Assembly (NCBI RefSeq): GCF_905147365.1
Contig: NC_056428.1
Span: 25,574,001 to 25,638,000, forward strand
Direction: 5' to 3'
DNA length: 64,000 bases
Source of the DNA: Aricia agestis
Taxonomy: Eukaryota > Arthropoda > Insecta > Lepidoptera > Lycaenidae
Positions within the stretch are counted from its first letter, which is position 1. Every line of letters begins with the position of its first letter. Below are positions 22,311 through 33,037 of the stretch, piece by piece. Position numbers and translations under genes: made by a program. The notes beneath the pieces were generated by a model, which did not search any database, was not told the DNA's origin, and saw only the letters and a list, made by a program, of their open reading frames with translations.

Positions 22311-24299
22311 GGTGAAGTTCCGATCTTTTTTCGATCCGAAAAATTCAATTAAAATGCCACTTTATGACAGACTATAGTCTTAAAAATTCAAATAATATCG
22401 TACTTCATGACATAATATATTCTATGATGTTTAAATCTTTTTTTTAAACTTCTTAAATGTTAAAAGTTTCGAAAATTTTAACAAAAAACGTAATACCTTT
22501 TTTTTGGCAACCTAATTTGCTTATAACTTTTGCAATTTTTTGTGTGCTAATACACGCTTCCGATACATTTTTCTAGATGTCTTCCCGAATCTAATGAGCT
22601 ATCGCACGTATTTTTATAACCCTTATCTCTATATTTCGCCATTTTCAACTTATCGCTTAGACTATTTCATTATTCATTTGATACCCATATTGCAGAAGTG
22701 CATTAAAAATAACTATTCCCCTATCTTGGATGAGCCCCCTATGTTGAATGTATAATGAAATTACATTCGTTTTCGAGTTACTCTCAAAAAGACTTTTCAT
22801 TATATCCATATTGTACGACTGCATAGAAAATAATTATTTCGCCATTTAGAATGATGTCACATACCACATACCACATATAAATATGAAAAACTCAAAGCAG
22901 ATATGTTACTACCGCGCGCGTTGTGAAGATTCAAATACGGCCCAATTGGGTCGTCTGTTGTTTAGTCTGCATCGAGCGCAGTCACGAACGTGCCGTCGTG
23001 TGTGTTTCGAAAATGTACCAATTATGACCCAAAAGTAAACACATGGAATCTCTTACCACATGTCTTGTATGCAATAAATACCTCGATTATTTACATTTTC
23101 AATTATTTTTTCGAACAATCTGGAAAGATTGAATTTTCGTCATAGCTCAGGTGAAGAAAGAGACAGCGATACGGTTTTGACGCAAGAACGATAAGGATGG
23201 TTGCGCTGCAGCATCTAAGAGTAGTAAGTGCAGACTCGCCACATGACTTAGTTATATTAGATAGTGACTTAAATGCCTACAATTGCAGTTTATTTGTACT
23301 TATTCTATTTTATACGCTATGCGATATCATATGCATTTCACTGTTTTTTAGGGTAAGAAATACTGTTTTTTTTAGGTTAGGTAAGAAAATATACAAAAAA
23401 TTTCAAAGAGAAAGAAAAGAAATAAAGTAAATCTTTTTGAAGGTATACATTAAATATGATGTAGTATATTCCATTATTATTTATTTCGATGTTAAAATTT
23501 TCATTAAATACAATTAACTCTTACATAAGTTCAATCATATGTATTCCACTCTTTTTTAGGGTTAGAAATACTGTTTTTTTTGGTCAGGTAAGAAAATATA
23601 CAAAAAATTTCAAAGAAAAGAAACAAAGTAAATCTTTTTGAAGGTATACATTAAATATCATGTAGTATATTCCATTATTATTTATTTCGATGTTAAAATT
23701 TTCATTAAATACAATTAACTCTTACATAAGTTCAATCATATGAATTCCACTGTTTTTTAGGGTTAGAAATACTGTTTTTTTTAGGTTAGGTAAGAAAATA
23801 TACAAAAAATTTCAAAGAAAAGAAACAAAGTAAATCTTTTTAATGGTATACATTAAATATGATGTAGTATATTCCATTTTTATTTATTCCGATGTTAAAA
23901 TTTTCATTAAATAAAATTAACTCTTACATAAGTTATTTCATTTCTTACCTACTAATACTTTTGTATCAAGTGTCCACTCTACGGCTATTTATGCTACTCT
24001 CTACGCACAAGAAACTTTGCAGTTCGACGTTTCTGTAAAACTAGAACTGTATCTTTTATGTAAATGGCATTTCGTATCTTTTGTTTCACTTATCTGTCAA
24101 ATTTGTCAATGTTTGCAATTTTGAATTTGAAAATTGTTCGGAAGTGATTTAAGCCGGAAAATAGTATGAACGCAACCACGTAACAGATCTATTATATGTA
24201 GAATATCATATTATAATATATATACATCTGTCATAAAGTGGCATTTTAATTGAATTTTTATCGGTCGCGATTAGCCGCGGTAAAGATCGGAACGGCACC
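22311..24299. mobile_element. TTAA-flanked non-autonomous element, 2.0 kb
   Basis: Ends GGTGAAGTTCCGATC / GATCGGAACGGCACC with similarity continuing about 60 bp (ttcaattaaaatgccacttt and its complement), bounded by TTAA at 22307-22310 and 24300-24303. It contains a tandem repeat at 23337-23940 and no transposase; frames such as 22540-22755 have no known domain. Solo ends of the same family appear near 7815 and 45564-45748. Probably a piggyBac-like derivative. Confidence 0.8.
23337..23940. repeat. Tandem repeat, three units of about 205 bp
   Basis: The motif ttttttagggt(t)agaaatactg recurs at about 23344, 23552 and 23753 (spacings 208 and 201). Each unit continues through aagaaaatatacaaaaaatt, aggtatacattaaatatgat and attttcattaaatacaatta. 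Units are nearly identical, suggesting recent amplification inside the TTAA element. Confidence 0.92.
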
Positions 24300-24303
24300 T
24301 TAA

Positions 24304-24776
24304 GAGGATACCACAGCGGCTAGAGAAATGAAAAAAAAGTACGTGTAATATCTATAGCTGTCTCCCTTACCTCAAGCCTATACCGCAGAACGCGATAGAG
24401 ACAACTGCAGAAAATCCAGAAAATCAACGATTCGTTGTCCCCTGATTCCTTCTCCAAAACTTAACCGATTTAAGTACTTTTTTCATTAAAGATTAAAAAA
24501 AGGCTTGAGCTGTGTTCCTATGTTTTGCTTTTTTTGTATAATCTATCCAAATCTGTTTTCTGGACGTTTGAACACAGTGGAAAATCTGGCCATTTTTTTG
24601 GGTTTTTGAACGTTCATATCTTATTTAATAATTAAATTATGAAAAAAAAGAAAACATAGGGACATTGTATTAGTGGCCGTAGATATTCAGGAAAAAAATT
24701 ATAACTCTACTAGCATTATCCAGGGAGGAAACAGGGGACAACGTTTGTATGGAAAAAATGGCGGTGTGGAATCCTC
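24304..24776. mobile_element. TTAA-flanked MITE family 2, copy 1
   Basis: 473 bp with terminal GAGGATACCACA / TGTGGAATCCTC, TTAA at 24300-24303 and 24777-24780. The left TTAA is shared with the right end of the 2.0-kb element. Inverted second copy at 26051-26504. Confidence 0.85.
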
Positions 24777-24943
24777 TTAAGTTTATGTCCACAGTCTGTC
24801 CATACTTTCGCATTTCTGCTGGTGACCGTGCTAGCCCGGCTGGAGGCTCGAAAGCAAATATTGATTCCCCACTCTCCGCTCCACGTTTAGGTATGAAACT
24901 CGTGAGCATTAGCGACCCATCGCTTGTACCTCGCTACGCCCAT

Positions 24944-25110
24944 GGGAATATTATGCAAAGATCGGAGCAGAGGCCATCACTAGCACATACAGTAGACAAT
25001 TCGACCAAAATTCGATATTTTTCACACGTCATATCAGAATGTTGACAGAAACAAACGTCGAAAGTAACTTTTTGTGTACTAGACTGTCTGGCGCAACCTG
25101 ACGACATTGA
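24944..25110 (+). repeat. GTCGGAGCAGAGGGCGC dispersed family copy
   Basis: gggaatattatgcaaagatc, ggagcagaggc, acatacagtagacaattcga and cacgtcatatcagaatgttg align with 41356-41530. Confidence 0.65.
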
Positions 25111-25129
25111 AACTTAATATAATATAATA

Positions 25130-25437
25130 CTAGCTGTCCCGGCAAATGTTGTTATACCATATAAAGTATTTTGCCCATATTATTTTATAGAAGTGACTAA
25201 ATAAGTATGGCACCATGGCAACGTCCAGCGCTATCCCGTCGCACAAACAATGGTCGCCGTCAGTCTCGAGTTGTAATAATTTACTATTATTTATTCAACA
25301 AATTCACTTATCCATATAAAAAGTACCCAGTAGCCGATTCTCAGACCCACTGCATATAAAATTTGGTTAAAATCAGTAAAGCCGTTTCGGAGGAGTACGC
25401 GGCCTAACATTGTGACACGAGAATTTTATATATAAGA
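25130..25437 (-). mobile_element. Short Helitron (CGAAACGGCTTTACTGATT type), minus
   Basis: On the minus strand it starts TCTTATATATAAAATTCTCG and ends gccgggacagCTAG|T at 25130, satisfying the TC...CTRR rule. Homologues: 43903-44226 (plus) and 53250-55136 (plus, interrupted). Confidence 0.9.
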
Positions 25438-26046
25438 AGATTACTATTAAATATATATAATTTTAATTGAACCAATATATTGCACCAAAGTGGATTATTT
25501 GCACATAAATTTCGATACAAGGACTATAAAGAAGTTAATGTGTGCACGGTGCACACATAAATTTGTCTCGGATTGTTAGGGCCCGTTCAGGGTGAGAGAG
25601 ATTCGGTGGATTTTATTGCTTTCGAGCTTTACCAGGAAGAGCACTATCGGGTTTTAGTTGGAATATCCCAATTCCCACGCCTGGTGAATCCCACATACGG
25701 CTGAAATCCTCAATCTGCTATGGACGCGAAAAGCGTTTTCTCATATAAAAAAGGCCGACTCACACTATACATAAAGGACTTTTGAAGTAAAAAAATGTTT
25801 GTTACTGCACAGCACTCTATTAACAACATTCTACTTATTGAAATAAACGATTATGATTATGATTCTTCAGCGATGTTGCACTTTTTACTGAGATGGGTTG
25901 TAATTAATAAATGTAAGGCGGAGGAACCGAAGGACGGAATAATTCGTAAGACGGAGGTAGAGCAGACCGCCAGTGCGGCGTAGGATGGGAAGTAATGATG
26001 TGAAATATCTCTTTCTACCACAAAAAAATTAAAATATGCTTACATA
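25438..26046. other. No gene recognised
   Basis: Contains a 62-codon frame at 25795-25983 with no domain. No terminal repeats seen. Confidence 0.4.
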
Positions 26047-26050
26047 TTAA

Positions 26051-26504
26051 GAGGAGTCCACACCGCCCTTTTTTCCATACAAACGATGTCCCCTGTTTCC
26101 TCCCTGGATAATGCTAGTAGAGTTATAACTTTTTTCCTGAATTACTACGGCCACTAATACAATGCCCCTATGTTTTCTTTTTTTCATAATTTAATTATTA
26201 ATTTAATTATTAAATAAAATAAGAACATTCAAAAACCCAAAAAATGGCAGATTTTCCGCTGTGTTCAAACATCCAGAAAACAGATTTGGCTAGATTATAC
26301 AAAAAAAAAAACATAGGAACACAGCTCAAGCCTTTCCTTAATCTTTAATGAAAAAAGTACTTAAATCGGTTAAGTTTTGGAGAAGGAATCAGGGGACAAC
26401 GAATCGTTGATTTTCTGCAGTTGTCTCTATCGCGTCCTGCGGTATAGGCTTGAGGTAAGGGAGACAGCTATATTATTCATTTCTCTAGCCCCTGGTGTAT
26501 CCTC
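26051..26504. mobile_element. TTAA-flanked MITE family 2, copy 2 (inverted)
   Basis: 454 bp, ends GAGGAGTCCACACC / GGTGTATCCTC, TTAA at 26047-26050 and 26505-26508. Sequence is the reverse complement of 24304-24776 with scattered differences. Confidence 0.85.
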
Positions 26505-26993
26505 TTAACTTCTGCCGGCACTCTTGGAGTGCAGCCTCTTGTTTTTTATTTTCAGCAAAGCTACGTAAAGGCTCCGGTTTAAACATAAAGGTTTTATTTT
26601 CTGGTCACGGAACCCTAAAGCCCGCGCCGGTGTAAATCGCCCCTAAGGTTCTTACTGGGTCTTACCGGTGTTTGTAATTTTTATTTACGACCTCTGGGGC
26701 CTACGCCGCATAATTAATTTATTATAAATAAAGCCGATGAAAAATTAACTGTATCCTTTAAATTGTATCTCTCGAGAATTTTATATATAAGGCTGTTCTT
26801 ACGCCCACCAAACGCACCATCGGTGCTGACATAATATTATTATATTATGATGATGTTCTGGGAAGCGTTTTAGAGTAAAACAATATTCATACATTTTAGT
26901 CTCGGTGCCGATGATCAACGTGAAAGTAAAATCAGCATAAGATGTATTTTTTAAAAGCGTATGCTGCCACAGCCACAGCTGGGCAAAGCGACA

Positions 26994-27012
26994 CCCCCCC
27001 CCCCCCCCCCCC
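26994..27012 (+). repeat. Homopolymer C19
   Basis: Nineteen consecutive C. Read on the minus strand it interrupts a frame (DRGEWKALG, then polyG, then AQLWLW) that resembles the C-terminus of an RTE LINE, so it may be an expanded G run inside a LINE fragment (26960-27070). That LINE call is weak. Confidence 0.6.
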
Positions 27013-27544
27013 AAGGCTTTCCACTCCCCTCGGTCTAACGCGACCGTAGGATAACTTGGCTCGTACGTATGTAATAAGCATGTAAATATTATTAAATAAA
27101 GTGACCACTGGTACCGCACTCCTGAACCATTATCACGTAGAAAAAAGGTGTCGCTGCCCTTACTAATTGAGTGGATTGCTTCATGCGAAAGTAATTTATG
27201 CAAAAAATTTACAATTAACTTCATTTCAGTACAGAGTGTAGCTGTGTTGTTCGTTATTCTAAAACAGAAAGTTTTTTGAGTATCTGTCGCTTTGCTGCTT
27301 TGAAAATTTGTTCATAAAATTTCTATTACGTTTTTAACTTCAAACTGCAAGTATACATTTTTTAAACAATGAGCTATTGATATACAATTTGAAGTTAAAA
27401 TTTTCCATTAAAATCTGAATAAAAAGCTAGTAAAACCTTTTGAATTTAATATGTGAAATCACTGAACCATGCATGTCCAGTAATAGAAAATGAAAATGCA
27501 TTGAAATTGAAAATTAGAATTCATTCTATTGAATAGATAAATAC

Positions 27545-27960
27545 CTGTACTCGGACTGTAAAAACGGGACCCTATTAATAAGACTTTAATATTATGTCTG
27601 TCTGTCCGTCTGTCTGTCACCAGGCTGTCTCTAGAACGGCTATAGCTAGACTTCTGAAATTTTCACATAATGTGTCATATCTGTTGCCGCTATAACAACA
27701 AATACTAAAAATAAAATTAATATTTAGGGGGGGGGGGGGGGGGGGGGCTCCCATACAACAAACGTGTTTTTTTTTGTTTTTTTGCTATTTTTTGCTCTAT
27801 ATGGCTAATGGCTAGGTACTTGAATTTTTTACGGAATTCTTAATTATATTTTTACTTTAATAATTGATGATTAAATAAATATTTAAGGGGCGCTCCCATA
27901 CAAAACTCACAATTTTTGGGCTATTTTTTTATTTATCAACATAATATTATGCAATTATAA
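27545..27960 (-). mobile_element. GGCCAAGTGCGAGTCGG repeat family, minus copy
   Basis: Matches 55816-56273 in reverse: CTGT run, ccaggctgtctctagaacgg, tgttgccgctataacaacaa and ctcccatacaacaaacg. It contains a run of 21 G at 27727-27747 where sister copies have six to seven. The left-hand GGCCAAG end is replaced by another repeat at about 27950. Confidence 0.78.
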
Positions 27961-28075
27961 TTCGCATACGTGCCGCTTCCACCGGCACAGCGATGCAGCG
28001 TTAACGCTCCGTACGTTCGGAGTGAGGTGTGTTAGGTTTTTTCGTTACATAATTTCTTCGGTTGCGCGTGGCTGA
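27950..28075 (+). repeat. ATACGTGTGGCACTCG family, partial
   Basis: tatgcaattataattcgcat, cggagtgaggtgtgttaggt and ttcgttacataatttcttcg match the middle and end of 11527-11755. Confidence 0.65.
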
Positions 28076-28219
28076 AACATTTTATGTCACATCTAAGACA
28101 TCTGCTTCACACGTTTCTTATCAATGTCGTTCAAGTCTTATCATGCAGGAACTACAGCTGTTTCGCATTCATACTGCTGCAGGCTGTCAATGCCATAATA
28201 TAAAACGTACGCCTTTAGG

Positions 28220-28385
28220 CCTGTGAAAATAATTCCGACACTTTGAGAGTAACTGGCCGAAAATTTTTATTTGTTTACTCCCCTTAAAGTTTAGGGTGTG
28301 TATAAAAAAATGTTCTCTCAGCGCTGCTACTTTAACAGTGAACACTATAGAAGGGACGCATACACACCCCAAAGTATCACTTATA
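28220..28385. mobile_element. TA-flanked MITE (CAGGGTGT), truncated copy
   Basis: cactttgagagtaactgg..gtgtataaaaaaatgttctc, cagcgctgctactttaacag and acacaccccaaagtatcact match copy A; the outer ends are missing. Confidence 0.65.
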
Positions 28386-28394
28386 ATAGGCATG

Positions 28395-28915
28395 ATGACT
28401 ATTTTTTTTTCTTATTGGTAAGTAATTGAAAGACACTTAAAAAATAGAAACATCGTTGAAAGAATGACTCTGATAGCATAAAAATTCACCAAGATATGAC
28501 AATTCAAATATCTCATATAAAAGACCTGCCCGAAACGCTTGTATGGAGCGTTTCGGGCAGGTCTTTTTTATGTTAGTGTTACGAAAGTATGACGTCAGTC
28601 TTTCGTAGTTTGTACGCATCGGGAGACAACTTTGTTCGACAGGTATATTAAATATTGCGTTTATAAAAGTGGTTTCATAACAAAAGTTGCTTTTAATTGC
28701 ATAAGTTATCGAATTGTATACAAATATTAAGAAATTTAATTGAAAAAAAAAAAAAAACAACTTGAATATCCAACTTTGAAGGCGCATAACAAAAAAAATT
28801 CAAATGCTATCAAGCTGAAATTTTGGGAACACTTATTTTTTACCGTGATTTCTTTATTTTATTAACAAAATTCGCTAATCTTTTACCTTGTCACCATCCC
28901 TATTTTATGACACTA
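28395..28915 (-). repeat. AAAGTTGTCTCCCGATGCG repeat family, copy 2 (inverted)
   Basis: Reverse complement of 17830-18295 over its full length, with high identity, except for an inverted duplication at 28521-28565. Confidence 0.8.
28521..28565. repeat. Inverted duplication inside a repeat copy, 19-bp arms
   Basis: aagacctgcccgaaacgct (28521-28539) pairs exactly with 28547-28565. Copy 1 has the left arm followed by ccatacaaactgctacgaaa; here a reverse-complement stretch is inserted before acgaaagtatgacg. Confidence 0.88.
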
Positions 28916-28956
28916 CCGGTGTCTCAAAATATAAATGAGTACTACTGGCCATTTAG

Positions 28957-29313
28957 CCGAATCTTTTTCGTTTTCACAGGCCATTATAATAGGAAGCCGA
29001 TATATGACCCAGCGATTACGTCATGTGCCGAATATCGTAAATGACGGTATAATTATTGAGTATACAGAAACGGCAAGAAATTTAGGTTTAATTTTGGACA
29101 GCAACCTCTGTTGGAAGCCTCAGGTTAACGAAGTTAGCAGAAAAGTACACCACTCGCTGAACATGATGAGGAACCTCCAAAACTTTTTACCTACACAAAC
29201 CAAAATTTTCCTTGTCCAAACTCTCATTTTTCCAATCCTTGATTATGCTGATTCCTGCTACTTGGACCTGACCGAAGAGCTTTTAACAAAATTAGAGCGT
29301 TTGCAAAACCTAA
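28957..29313 (+). pseudogene. Jockey/CR1-type LINE fragment
   Basis: Frame encodes SQAIIIGSR, TARNLGLILDSNLCWKPQVN, EVSRKVHHSLNMMRNLQNFL, PTQTKIFLVQTLIFPILDYA, DSCYLDLTEELLTKLERLQN. This is the thumb/post-RT region of Jockey/CR1-like reverse transcriptases. Both ends are cut: upstream codons and the tail after LERLQN belong to other repeats. Confidence 0.85.
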
Positions 29314-29348
29314 ACTTTGCATACGTTTTATTTTTGGGCATTAAATAA

Positions 29349-29465
29349 TGTAGCTTTCGAATGGTGAAAGAATTTTTAAAATCAGCCCAGTAGTTTTTGA
29401 GCCTATTCATTACAACTAAACAAACAAACAAACAAACAAAGTTTAACTCTTTATAATATTAGTAT
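29349..29465 (-). mobile_element. Helitron-like 5' end fragment (minus)
   Basis: aactaaacaaacaaacaaac..ctctttataatattagtata is the reverse complement of a TATACTAATATTATAAAG start followed by (GTTT)n, as near 48044 and 51905. Confidence 0.6.
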
Positions 29466-29992
29466 AGACAAAGTGTAACAAAACTACGTGATAATACTTT
29501 AGGATGTGTACGAGTCCCCTGTATAGAGTTTACTGTGAAAGTAGCAGCGCTGAAAGAGTAACTTTTTAAATTTTTTGTATGGGAAAATCCATAGCCCTCG
29601 GGCGCTTGCCAATAATGCCAATATAAATCACAAAAAAATTTGCTCTCTGCTACTTTTACAGTGAATTTTATACAGGGTGTAACAAAAACAAGTGATAATA
29701 CTTTAGGGTGTGTACGTGTTCCTTGTAGAGAGTTCACTGTAAAAGTAGCAGCGCTGAAAGACCAAAATTTTTTTTCACTTTTGTATGGGGAAACTCGTGA
29801 CGCTCGGGCTCTTGCCCATACAAAAGTGAAAAAAAATATTCGTCTTTCAGAGCTGCTACTTTCACAGTGAACTCTCTACAAGGAACATGTACACACCCTA
29901 AAGTATTATCACTAGTTTTTGTTACACACTGTATAAGGGACACAACATACACACCCTAAAGTAATATCACTTAGTTTTGTTACACCTTGTAT
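29466..29992. mobile_element. TA-flanked MITE (CAGGGTGT), older copy split by a younger one
   Basis: Left part 29466-29672 (aaagtgtaacaaaactacgt..cagtgaattttata) and right part 29932-29992 (taagggacacaacatacaca..gttacaccttg) form one copy. Between them sits a complete second copy, 29673-29931. Confidence 0.8.
29673..29931. mobile_element. TA-flanked MITE, copy B, nested
   Basis: 259 bp, CAGGGTGTAACAAAA..GTTACACACTG, inserted at a TA of the older copy (ttttaTA|...|TAaggg). The empty-site sequence can be read from the host copy, which proves the 2-bp TA duplication. Confidence 0.88.
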
Positions 29993-29995
29993 ATT

Positions 29996-31457
29996 CGAGA
30001 AGTTCGGTAGACAAAGATAAAACATTGAGTAGCTCATTGTATAACTTATTTACAAGGGGTAAAAAGTCTATTTCATCCGTAAAGACAGAATTTGTTCTAT
30101 CATAAAGGATCGGGACCCAATAAGCAAAAAAGCTACGCTAGGCGGGCGGGCGACGGAACAAATTCAGTCGTACTGGTGGCGTAGACGTAGACGCCCGTAG
30201 ACCTAGCGTAGACGTATGTGGGAGTGTATTGTGTTCTGTGCTTGTGTATAATTGCCTGTTATCAACAGGTTTAACAATGTTTCCGTTAGTTGCTTTTGTT
30301 TTTTGCTTTTTGTGAAAGTAAACTATGAAAATTGGGTAAATAATTTTCATATTGGACTAACCAGGCTTATTTCGAAATAACTTTATAGCCGTAATAACTA
30401 AATTACTACAAATGTGTAAATCATAGTATGTAGTTTCACAAATATTTATTAAACAAAGTGTAAACGATTCTCCGGAATAAAAACAAACCTATGTCCTTTC
30501 CCGAATCTCAAAGCATGTCCATACCAAATGTTATCAAAACTGTATTAGTAATTAGACAAAAGACAGACATGACAGAAACAATTTTGTTCCTGTAACGCCC
30601 CAAGGTTAACTAGTACATAATGCCATAAGGCGTTAAGTCCTCCATTATACTTTTTAGTGTTCAATAAATAATACACAAGAAGTGCAATATTATATTATGA
30701 AGAACTGATTTTAAAATTGTACACAATTGAGAATTAAAATTCCCCATCTCAAAAACTAATAAACTGATTTTGATGAATATAGTATTCGCTAAAACGTAGT
30801 ATAACAATAAAAGAATTACTTAAATCGCACTTGTTCAGGAGATATGCGAACACGAACATAAAATCATAATCGTGAAAGGCACATTTGTTCAGACGATGAT
30901 ATTACAGACTAACACGAAATCTCTTTTTTTTAAGTCGGTTAAAACACAATTGGTGGAACAGGCCCCAGTCACGAGTCCGAATGAGCTTTAATTACGGGTT
31001 TTAATTTAGACCGCGCCGGTCCGATACAAACGATATACAGACAAACAATATCATAACCTTAAAATTAATACGCTTTCTGTGAAATGAACCGGCTTAATTT
31101 CTAAATGCAATTTCGTTCCCCTCTAATAAACTTGTATTGTTTAGTAGGTCATCATTTAAAGCCAACTTTTTATATATAGGCCGCGAATATCTTTAGACGA
31201 TAATATTAGTACAAAGAACATAATTTTATGTCTTGCACGTAGAACTTTTTTTCGTCATACATTCAAAGTCTATATCTTTTGTAATTTGTAAACATATTAC
31301 TATAAAATACAGCTTAAATAAGGTTTGTTACGTTTAAAGTTTATAATTTGGCCGTACATATTATACAATACAATTCATTATATGTTTATTTGTATATTTA
31401 TTTCAAGTCCAGTGATTTTATTTAGTTCGTTTGAGTTAAAGGTTATGTTTTCATCAG
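29996..31457. other. Region upstream of the first SLO2 exon, no other exon seen
   Basis: Besides the repeat at 30695-30960 nothing is recognisable. I see no convincing promoter or 5' exon, so the transcription start of the channel gene is unresolved. Confidence 0.4.
30695..30960. repeat. AATTAAAATTCCCCATCTCAA repeat, copy 1
   Basis: Shares gaattaaaattcccc(t)atc, aaactgattttgatgaa, cttaaatcgcacttgtt and aagtcggttaaaa with 37085-37610. Class unknown. Confidence 0.6.
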
Positions 31458-31550
31458 CAATGGCAACGTATCAATAGCCATGGGATCGCTAAGTCGGTAC
31501 AGCTCATACAACTGCCTCACTGGATGGGACAGCTACGACAAAATACCGAG
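31458..31550 (+). CDS. SLO2: SLO2/KCNT potassium channel, N-terminal exon
   Basis: First recognised exon of a sodium-activated (Slack/SLO2-type) potassium channel, a plasma-membrane tetramer with six-helix subunits and large cytoplasmic RCK domains. The exon ends AG|gtaagt at 31550/31551, phase 2. ATG at 31480 sits in a good Kozak context (gccATGg) and opens MGSLSRYSSYNCLTG, then WDSYDKIPR after the splice; I recall this N-terminus from insect SLO2 proteins. The 5' edge is uncertain. An acceptor cag at 31455-31457 gives the start used here. A second acceptor after a better pyrimidine tract (gag ending at 31435) would add in-frame GYVFIS and more. An in-frame TGA at 31432-31434 rules out further upstream extension, so either the exon is spliced at one of these sites or translation starts at 31480. 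AG plus the first base of the next exon makes an Arg codon. Family assignment rests mainly on the downstream exons. Confidence 0.75.
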
Positions 31551-31606
31551 GTAAGTGGAACTTGCGGCGCGCCGAGAGTGTTTTACCACGTGTGTGTGAA
31601 AAGTGT

Positions 31607-31907
31607 AGGGTCAAATTATACTAGCGCAGAGTCGAAGCGCATCGAAGCAAAGTATCAAAACTGAACATGGCAAATCAAACCTTAACTCCAAAGCGTTAAC
31701 GCACACATTACATCTGAGAATTTTAAAAGGCGCGCACGCGTCGTGCGCATCTGCGCGAATTCGTGCGCATGCGCCCGACCAACGCTGGTTGATCTCGCAG
31801 AAGTAATGTGTGCGTTACGTTCTGGAGTTAAGGTTGAATTTTCTGTGTACAATTTTTGGGAATTCGCTTCGCTGCGCTTCGACTCTGCTCTATTATAAAT
31901 TGACCCT
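31607..31907. mobile_element. Nested inverted-repeat elements 57 bp behind SLO2 exon 1
   Basis: Outer ends agggtcaaattatactagcg..gaagcgc / gcgcttcgactctgctctat..ttgaccct enclose an inner palindrome 31675-31837 (aaccttaactcc..gcacacattac / gtaatgtgtgcgttac..ggagttaagg) with a GC-rich centre. The inner unit carries TTAA at both ends (31682-31685, 31828-31831), possibly a TTAA element, although similarity extends past TTAA. Confidence 0.75.
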
Positions 31908-31989
31908 GCTTTGATGACGGCAGATGAGGTATTTATCTTAACGGATTGAGTTTACGATTGTGCATCGTTGTACTGTGGACTGTGGCTCG

Positions 31990-33037
31990 ATTTATATGCG
32001 TCCCGAACGCGCGGTTTGGCGGCTACATCGCGAGATCACAAGCAATGAGGGTTTTCGATATATCATTTGATCGATTGGAGATGGTAGGGTCTTTCGTGGC
32101 AACTGTCGTGACAGATATAGGACAGCTATACCACAATAGACATAACTACACCGTAATATATGACAGCGGTTTGACATGACAATTAACACGATAGACCCTA
32201 CGGCTACATAGCGCCATTTATCGCACAACTTTGTCTTACATTGTATGTAAATAACAGCGCGACCGAGTCGCTATTTAAGTTAATCGTTACATATAATTTT
32301 TGCTTGGGCTCTCGCGGTATTCAATAAATCCAGCCTCAGAATTTTAAGCCTTGTTAACATTACAATTTACAGTATCTAATTATTCACTAAATTTGGAATG
32401 TAGTGTAAATCCACCTAGCTGTCTAGGTAGCCTACCTAAACAGGCTTGGACTTTCGGATGTTTTCATAATGGTTACTTTTTCTTTCTTGTTGTATGGCTT
32501 ATAGTAGCCAAAAGTAATTTTTAGCGCTGCTACTTTAATAGTAAATCTATACAAGGGACAACATACAACACCCTAAAGTAATATCTATAAGTATATAATT
32601 ATGTATGTGGCCATCGGTCTACGAATAAATAATACTATGGAAGAGTAACTTAGTCAAAAAATGGTTCCTACTTTTATTTTCGTACTTTGAGCTGTCAACC
32701 TCGGGTCAGTCATACAATTTTAGAAGCCGCAGCTTACTGGAGCCACATTCGAGCGATCCAATGCAAGAGAATTACTGTTCTATAGTTCTATAATGTATTG
32801 TATACTCGTATTTCGACGGCACTGTATATTTGCATTGTCTCAGATCTGCGGAATCTCACAGCTTCCCCCAGCTTGATGCATACCCTGTCAACGGATATTA
32901 GCTCGACGCTAAACATTACTCAATTTTATAAGTCTTCGCAAACTTGGGTGTTTGTCTGTCGCGTTTAGCATTATAAACTTTCATAGATTTCAAACTCAGG
33001 ATATTTTATTCAAGAAGCACGTGTATATCATACCCCT
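31990..33037. other. Intronic repeats, no exon
   Basis: 32083-32220 resembles the palindromic element at 61067-61194 (atgacagcggtttgacatga, acgatagaccctacggctac). 32515-32590 is a remnant of the TA-flanked MITE. Remainder unrecognised. Confidence 0.5.

Noticed and set aside
26799..27224. 141-codon minus-strand gene
   Set aside because: The frame runs through the C19 tract (poly-Gly) and repeat DNA; only a short piece resembles an RTE terminus.
27600..27620. CTGT microsatellites as CRISPR-like or regulatory arrays
   Set aside because: The CTGT/ACGG runs (27600, 42782, 47410, 56187, 58140) are simple repeats inside known repeat families.
29459..29952. Three ORFs of 70-90 codons with similar sequence on both strands
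   Set aside because: All are translations of the TA-flanked palindromic MITEs.
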